From Helianthus annuus (lineage: Eukaryota > Streptophyta > Magnoliopsida > Asterales > Asteraceae): a stretch of 64,000 nt of DNA. The translations under genes and the position numbers were made by a program. The DNA lies in the NCBI RefSeq assembly GCF_002127325.2, contig NC_035448.2, forward strand, positions 89,284,753 to 89,348,752, written 5' to 3'. Position 1 is the first letter of the stretch. The number at the start of each line of letters is the position of its first letter. Positions 58,458 through 64,000 of this stretch are shown piece by piece. The notes under the pieces are model-generated. The model was not told where the DNA came from and searched no databases. It saw only the letters and a list, made by a program, of their open reading frames with translations.

Positions 58458-60372
58458 TTAGAATAGCTGGGGGTACTTTTCTGTCATCTGGTCTTCGCGT
58501 TCCCAGGTGTACTCTGGGCCACGTTTGGAGTTCCAACGAACTCGGACAAGAGGGATTCTCTTGTGTTTGAGGACCTTAACATCCCGGTCCGTGATTTCAA
58601 CTGGTGCCTCGACGAACTGCAACCGCTCGTCGATAGTGAGTTCCTTAAAAGGAATGATGAGGGTTTCATCTGATAAGCACTTCTTTAAGTTCGACACATG
58701 AAAGACGTTGTGAACTGCTCCGAGTTCAGCTGGTAAGTTCAACTTGTAGGCTACTTTGCCAAACTTTTCTAAGATTTCGAATGGTCCGACGTACCGCGGA
58801 TTCAGTTTGCCCCTTTTGCCAAAACGTACCACACCCTTCCAGGGTGAGACTTTCAATAATACCCGGTCCCCGACCTGAAATTCCAAAGGCTTTCCACGCT
58901 TGTCCGCGTAGGCTTTCTGACGGTCGCGTGCTGCCGCCATGCGTTGTCGTATCTGTGCTATCTTTTCTGTGGCGTCCACTACGATCTCTGGAACCGTAAT
59001 TTGACTATCCCCCACCTCTGCCCAACAGAGAGGTGACCGGCATTTACGTCCGTACAATGCCTTGAATAGAGCGGTTTGAATGCTGGTATGGTAACTGTTA
59101 TAGCTCTGTCGTGAATCGTGCATCCCGATCGGAGGATATGGAGATGGGCACCCCGTGCCTAGAAACAACTTCTTTAAGATGGATGTCTGCGGGAGTGGAG
59201 AACTTATCCGTTTCCTTTATCTCTAGGAAATGTGCAGACTTGGTGAGTCGATCCACGATCGCCCATATGGTATCATTCCCACGCTGGGATCTAGGTAGGC
59301 CTATAACAAAATCCATGGAAATTTCTTCCCATTTCCACTGTGGTGTCCTGGGTTGCTGAAGTAGACCTGCTGGTTTCTGATATTCAACCTTGACCCTTGC
59401 ACACGTCAAACACTTGCCGACATAGGTGGCGATGTGGGTCTTCATGCTAGGCCACCAATTTGTTGTTTTGATGTCGTGGTACATTTTGTCCGACCCTGGA
59501 TGTACCGAGTAGCGAGACTTGTGAGCTTCATCCATTACAAGCTCTCGTAGACCGTCATAAAGTGGGACCCAAATACGCCATGTTACATAGTAGGCGCCGT
59601 CTTCCTTTTGTTCCATTTGTTGCCTCGAACCACGCAAGGCTTCAGCCCTTACGTTTTCGGGTTTCAATGCTTCTAACTGAGCAACTCGTATCTGTGCAGG
59701 AAGACTGGACTGAATAGTAAGCTGTAGTGCTCGCACGCGCTTTGGTAGGGTGTCCTTTCGACTGAGGGCGTCAGCCACAACATTGGCCTTGCCTGGATGA
59801 TACTTGAAGGCGCATTCGTAGTCGTTCAGAAGTTCAACCCATCTCCGTTGACGCATGTTCAAATCCTTTTGCTTAAGAATATGCTCGAGACTCCTGTGAT
59901 CGGTGTAAATCGTGCACCTGGTACCGTACAGGTAGTGTCGCCATATCTTAAGCGCGAAAACAACAGCTACCAGCTCTAAATCGTGTGTCGTGTAGCTCCG
60001 TTCATGAATTTTGAGTTGCCGCGAAGCGTAAGCAATAACCTTATCCCGCCGCATCAATACACAACCAAGCCCCTGTATCGACGCGTCACAATAGACTACA
60101 AAATCATCCGTGCCCTCCGTGCCTAAGAAGTGGACTTCACGAAGCCAGAAGTCGCATTTTGAAAACTTTGCGTACAGTTGCTCCCTTCGAAGAAGTTCCA
60201 AGATAAGACGCAAGTGCTGCTCGTGCTCCTCCTGACTCTTGGAGTAGATCAGAATGTCGTCGATGGAGACAATGGCGAACTTGTCAAGGTAGGGTTTGCA
60301 CACCCTGTTCGTAAGGTCTATAAATACGGCAGGTGCGCACAGTAATATCAAACCATCCATCATGACAAACAT
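58458..60372 (-). pseudogene. pol: Deleted pol of element D
   Basis: Read leftwards, an open frame from 60372 begins in the middle of RT ([12 protein letters not shown]). It has SIDD where the relatives have FIDD, loses about 70 codons between VHFLG and TEGTDDF, then gives RNase H ([19 protein letters not shown]), the integrase zinc region and the first part of the core, ending at RDARFTTEL (59098). The next open frame (59168-58458) resumes after a deletion that removes the stretch containing [10 protein letters not shown] and the catalytic glutamate, and continues through GPF to the chromodomain-like end. Reverse transcriptase and integrase from this copy should be inactive. Confidence 0.88.
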
Positions 60373-60482
60373 AATGTATAGCAGTTAAAATAATTCATAA
60401 AATCCAATACAATTGATGTTCAAACCAAACTTTGGTTGAGTAGCGAAAACATAATAATGAAAACCCAAAATAAGTTATAAGT
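60373..60482 (-). other. LTR-end-like patch between gag and pol in element D
   Basis: On the minus strand this AT-rich patch reads through ACTTATTTTGGGTTTTCATT, then TTTTCGCTACTC and GTTTGTCATGATGG. The same word order (GTTGGGTTTTACATTAATGC, TTCCGCTAC, ATGTTCAATATGATTGGTGG) is found near the 3' end of the LTR of A (about 10295-10410). It looks like a diverged LTR fragment lying where protease and the front of RT should be. Confidence 0.5.
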
Positions 60483-61694
60483 TCAAATATCGTTCATTGC
60501 GTCTCCTCGTCCTATCACGAAAGCTTGACCTCTTGCCTCGTTGCCATTGTTGTTGTTGTTTCCCCGGTTGTTGTTGTTGTTGTTCCCGTTGCCCTGGTTA
60601 TTGTTGCGGTTCTGGTTCTGGTTCAACTGAGGACAATCGCGTTTGTAATGACCTTCTGCCCCACACTGGAAACATCCCCGGTTTCCACGCTGTGGTTGCT
60701 GCTGCTGCGGGTTTTGAGTAACTGGTGGCGGAAGTTGCTGGTTCTGATTTGCTGGCCGAGAGCTTCTACAATCCTTAGCCTCATGACCCATCTTGAGGCA
60801 TCTTTGACATTGTTCCCTGCGACATCTTCCGCTGTGGTGTCGGTTGCATTTATTACACAATGGGTGAATTCCCCGATATCCACCCTGCCCCTGACTGCCA
60901 GATGATTGCTGACTCGAGTTCTGATAGTCATTTGTCTTGCGCTGCTGAGACTGAACAGAAACCGATCCCTTGCTGGAATCCCCCTCCCATTTCCTCTTGT
61001 TGTCACTGGGAGTAGCAGAAGTGGTGACAGCAGCAGTGGTAGCGTTGACACGTTTTGGCAGTCTGTTCTGATCCACTGCCTGATCTGTAATACGGTGAGC
61101 GAGACGCTGGATTTCCTGGATGTTGTCGAGGTTAGCCGAGGTAACGTGGCTCTGTATTTCTGGTGCCAAGCCTTTGAGATACAACTCAATTCGCTTGTAT
61201 GGAGGGTCCACCATAGTTGGACATAACACAGCCAACTCATTTGATCTCTTGGTGTAAGCTTCGATTTCCGACCCAACCATTTTCAAATTATACAACTCGT
61301 CCTCCAACTTGTGAATGTCTTCTCTAGTGCAGTATTCCCTCTTGATCAGTTCTTTGAAATCATTCCAGGGTGTGGCGTTAGCAGCTGCCAACCCGAATAT
61401 CTGCACTTGCGCGTTCCACCAAGTTAACGCGATTCCCTCTAGGGTACCGGTAGCGTATTTCACCCTGCGTTCCTCAGGGCATTCACACATTTCAAATACT
61501 GATTCTAGCTTCTCGAACCAGTGAAGGAGTCCAACTGCTCCTTCTGTGCCGCTAAACGTGCCGGGACGGCAGTCCATAAAGTTCTTGAATGTGCAGACAG
61601 GCTGTTGCGCGTGTTGACCTGCTTGGGCGGCTGCAACTGCCGCAGCAATGAGAGCCTCTAGCTGGGCTTGAGTCATGTTAATTCGTGCGGCCAT
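60483..61694 (-). CDS. gag: Intact Gag of element D
   Basis: The 403-residue frame begins MAARINMTQAQ with an alanine-rich helix. The capsid-like domain follows (CTFKNFMDCRPGTFSG, ALTWWN), then a basic and glutamine-rich linker. Two CCHC knuckles are present, CQRCLKMGHEAKDC (about 295-308) and CFQCGAEGHYKRDC (about 341-354), followed by an asparagine-rich repeat made of GTT/AAC triplets. It ends soon after ARGQAFVIG, where E continues into protease. No intron interrupts it at the point where E has one. It could supply capsid protein to package its own RNA. Confidence 0.92.
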   Translation of the reverse strand: MAARINMTQAQLEALIAAAVAAAQAGQHAQQPVCTFKNFMDCRPGTFSGTEGAVGLLHWFEKLESVFEMCECPEERRVKYATGTLEGIALTWWNAQVQIFGLAAANATPWNDFKELIKREYCTREDIHKLEDELYNLKMVGSEIEAYTKRSNELAVLCPTMVDPPYKRIELYLKGLAPEIQSHVTSANLDNIQEIQRLAHRITDQAVDQNRLPKRVNATTAAVTTSATPSDNKRKWEGDSSKGSVSVQSQQRKTNDYQNSSQQSSGSQGQGGYRGIHPLCNKCNRHHSGRCRREQCQRCLKMGHEAKDCRSSRPANQNQQLPPPVTQNPQQQQPQRGNRGCFQCGAEGHYKRDCPQLNQNQNRNNNQGNGNNNNNNRGNNNNNGNEARGQAFVIGRGDAMNDI

Positions 61695-62002
61695 TGATCT
61701 TCAATTCAAAGGCAACGTAAGTGAGAAAAGGTTCGCGAATAGTGCGATGACAGAAGAGTGTAAGCACGTAAGTGTTCTCAAGCAATAACAAGTAGTGAGC
61801 AAAGTAATGTAAGCATACTACGAGCAAAGTTCTATGCAAATTCTAGCATGTAGGCGATAAACATAAACCTTATTACCTAGGATGTCGAGTCTTGCACGTG
61901 GAGCGAAGCGTCGTTGTGGATCGTTGAGAGCACTTTTCTGGTTATAGTCTGGTTTTAATAAAAACGTTTTTCCATATTAAAACCAAGTTCTCTATAACCA
62001 AT
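61695..62002 (-). other. Untranslated leader of element D
   Basis: No gene is seen. On the minus strand a donor-like CATCCTAG|GTAATAAGG near 61878 and a weak acceptor-like TTGAAG near the gag ATG parallel the leader of A. Confidence 0.5.
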
Positions 62003-62015
62003 GGCTCTGATACCA
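62003..62015 (-). other. Primer-binding site of element D (tRNA-Met type)
   Basis: On the minus strand TGGTATCAGAGCC lies three bases inside the 5' LTR. Confidence 0.9.
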
Positions 62016-62018
62016 ATC

Positions 62019-64000
62019 TGTCACACCCCCAAAATCCACCTGCGGAGTATCACCGCTTGGGAGCGTGACTGACCAGGATCAAGCCACCAATCATATCGAA
62101 CATGTAAGTATTATCAAATATAATAAATGTAAACCAATCATTCAATATGATAGGTGTTCAAAACATAATCATAGTTTATAAGTATAGCGGAAGCATAAGT
62201 ACGAAAGCCCAAATGTGTAACATAAGTTTAATAAGTTCGAGACGTAATCCATTCTCCACAACGACCTGCTCCTCCCTGTGCAAGCTCCATAAATATCTAA
62301 CGACCTGCAAGGCATGTAACAGAGGATCAACAAACTAGTTGAGCGAGTTCACAGTTAACAGTTCAGTAATAGTTTAGTGTGAGTAGAAGTATGTTCGTTC
62401 GTTTTGTCATGAATCGTATCAGTTTCCATCGCGGCCTCCCAGGCAGGTATGCGAAGATGTTAGGGGGATGTTCATCCCGTGTATACTAGACTAGGTTTAT
62501 TTGTATCGCGGCCTACCAGGCAGGTGTGCGAAGAATAGTAAATTACAGTTCGCGGCCTTCCAAAGGCAGGTGTGCGAAGTCAGTCATAATATCGCGGCCA
62601 ACCCTTGGCAGGTGTGCGAAGATCAGTTCAATAAGTGTTACTAGTCTAGTAGTAGTTCTAACAGTGGAGTATGTACAATAGTTAATCAAATCACATCACT
62701 ACGTTCCCGTATAGATAAGTACCAGTAAATAATCAAATCCCATTCCCACCCTGGGAACCCCATGCCTTGGCTGTGTGAACTCACCTTGGTTTGCTCGGTA
62801 TGATTCACTACGTGCTAGAAATTACTCAATCAAATCCTATATTAAGCACGTATACTTGATCAGTTCATGTTTCGTAATGTTTCGCATGCAGCATATACCA
62901 CAAAGTATGTTTGACCGTTAATAACATGCATCACACGTCAGTTAATCATAATCATACAAATCTACGTTTCACATAAAGGCTTACTTCAATTTATTCGAAC
63001 CATACGAAACAGAATCATTCAGTATTAATCAGAGTTATCATGCACACACACCTACTGACATGACTAACGAAGTCTCATGCACAAATTACATAGTTAATAA
63101 CTAGTAGAATTATAATCAACAGGGTTATCAGTTGGAGTTGGTCAATAAATACCACCTCAGTAAAACAACTTGGGCTATATATATAACAATATTTACAAGG
63201 TCGGGCCTTGTATCATATCATACAAAAGAACTCGGACCTTCACAATTAAATAAACTTGGTCATATGTCCTCATATTAAACTCGGTCATCACCAGTTAATA
63301 AATTCGGACATAAGGCAACATACATATAATAAATCTACACTTCACATGCACTAAAAACAAACATGGCCGCCCACACATGATTGGACCAACACCCTATGAC
63401 ACTAGATGTAATTTTCACTTAAATCACTTCATGTGCAAGTCTGACCTAGCCGAAACCTATGAATTATTTTATTTGCTTGGTTTGCACATGTATAAAGTCA
63501 AAAGAATTTATGATATACCCTTGAAGGGCCGCCCCCACCTGCCAATCAAACATCACATGCCCTGCATACTATTTGATGGTCGGTTCTTTAATATTAGAGG
63601 ACCAAGCCTCACATCCAATCGGTTGGCCACCCCCATGTCCTATTGGACCGCTATACCTAAGATAGTTGTTCATTGGCCGCAAATTATTACCCAAAAGCCA
63701 AGTTAATCACAAGCAAATTCAAAAAGATGATGGCTGACATTTGTAAACTCCTCAAAAGCTTATTGGACCAAAATTATGGGCATGTATTATTTATTAAACA
63801 AATTTCGATAACCATCACATTATATTGGCGCATGTATAACAACACAACATTCAAGAATAATATACATGTTGGCCGACAATTTAATAAGAACCCACATGTT
63901 CCTGACAACGATTCCTAATACACATGCACACCGACAACTACTACAACAAATGATTTAATTGGACCGTCAAGATTTCATAACCAACCAAATATCTATACTA
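62019..64000 (-). repeat. 5' LTR of element D, cut by the window edge
   Basis: The sequence matches 55735-57716 at a constant offset of 6284 bp. I noticed two substitutions (near 62240 and 62485). It includes the candidate intron at 62305-62784 and the hairpin array at 62429-62621. Confidence 0.94.

Larger units (their letters stand above)
34328..64000 (+). mobile_element. Element C: Ty3/gypsy derivative with intact gag, carrying F, a LINE and D
   Basis: C begins TGTGACAACTGTGC at 34328 inside the reading frame of G. The left LTR is 3375 bp. The right LTR begins at 49153, is split by the LINE at 49447 and by D at 55735, and does not finish in the window. The interior has a tRNA-Met primer site, element F in the leader, an intact gag, a remnant pol and a purine tract. 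About 750 bp of the right LTR can be compared, and I noticed only one substitution, so C is fairly young. The end and target duplication lie outside the window. Confidence 0.9.
55735..64000 (-). mobile_element. Element D: young gag-bearing Ty3/gypsy element with deleted pol
   Basis: D lies on the minus strand with its 3' LTR at 55735-58279 and at least 1982 bp of its 5' LTR from 62019 to the window edge. By eye I noticed only two substitutions between the LTRs over that length, so D is very young. The interior (58280-62018, 3739 bp) has an intact gag but lacks protease, the front of RT, part of the RT/RNase H link and the integrase glutamate region. The outer 5' end and the target duplication are outside the window. 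Confidence 0.93.

Noticed and set aside
60497..60905. Plus-strand frames rich in valine and cysteine opposite gag of D
   Set aside because: They are shadows of the asparagine-rich triplet repeat and zinc knuckles encoded on the other strand.

Overview
This 64 kb window is plant nuclear DNA made almost entirely of nested retrotransposons. I see no complete host gene, rRNA, tRNA or CRISPR array. The repeats are eudicot-type: long-LTR Ty3/gypsy chromoviruses of Tekay/Del character, a Ty1/copia element with an extra 3' reading frame, and an L1-type LINE. The gag and pol wording, and an acidic/proline-rich accessory frame, resemble elements I associate with Asteraceae (sunflower, lettuce, daisy relatives). 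That placement is inference from remembered family resemblance, not a search.

Layout. Positions 1-5517 hold the start of an unidentified minus-strand frame (1-80), its leader, a candidate gypsy LTR ending at 2975, a candidate plus-strand copia LTR (3747-4392) and a minus-strand copia LTR (4798-5517). The second copia LTR belongs to element G. Its last reading frame runs leftwards and has been split twice: by element A (5850-32694, 5-bp duplication ttaac) and by element C (34328 to beyond the window). Element A carries a solo LTR, H, in its 5' LTR (6880-9062, duplication cgcac) and the complete element E in its pol (14448-29615, duplication agaaa). Element C carries F in its leader (37964-45761, duplication tgatc), a LINE in its right LTR (49448-55277) and D in the same LTR (55735 to beyond the window, minus strand). 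About 1.9 kb of G is thus stretched over more than 58 kb.

Condition. E is young (about six LTR substitutions noticed by eye in 4.4 kb) and has one uninterrupted gag-pol frame with a chromodomain, plus a 314-residue accessory frame upstream of gag. A is older (about 20 LTR differences in 2.44 kb) and is a pseudogene. C and D keep an intact gag but lack protease and large parts of pol, and D also lacks the integrase catalytic glutamate region. D's LTRs are nearly identical, so it probably moved using proteins supplied in trans. F has young LTRs around a scrambled 2.0 kb interior.

Structure beyond the genes. All the gypsy LTRs share a layout that looks like a spliced 5' leader: a donor-like site near the presumed transcription start, a second donor (GTGAGT) and an acceptor-like CAG/TAG near the LTR end. 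In A, D, F and H the second candidate intron contains arrays of short hairpins whose stems change on both sides together. A palindrome, AATTTCGGGACGAAATT or a close variant, sits beside the polypurine tract of every element. In A and D this boundary module is tandemly doubled, and F has used the upstream copy as its LTR edge.
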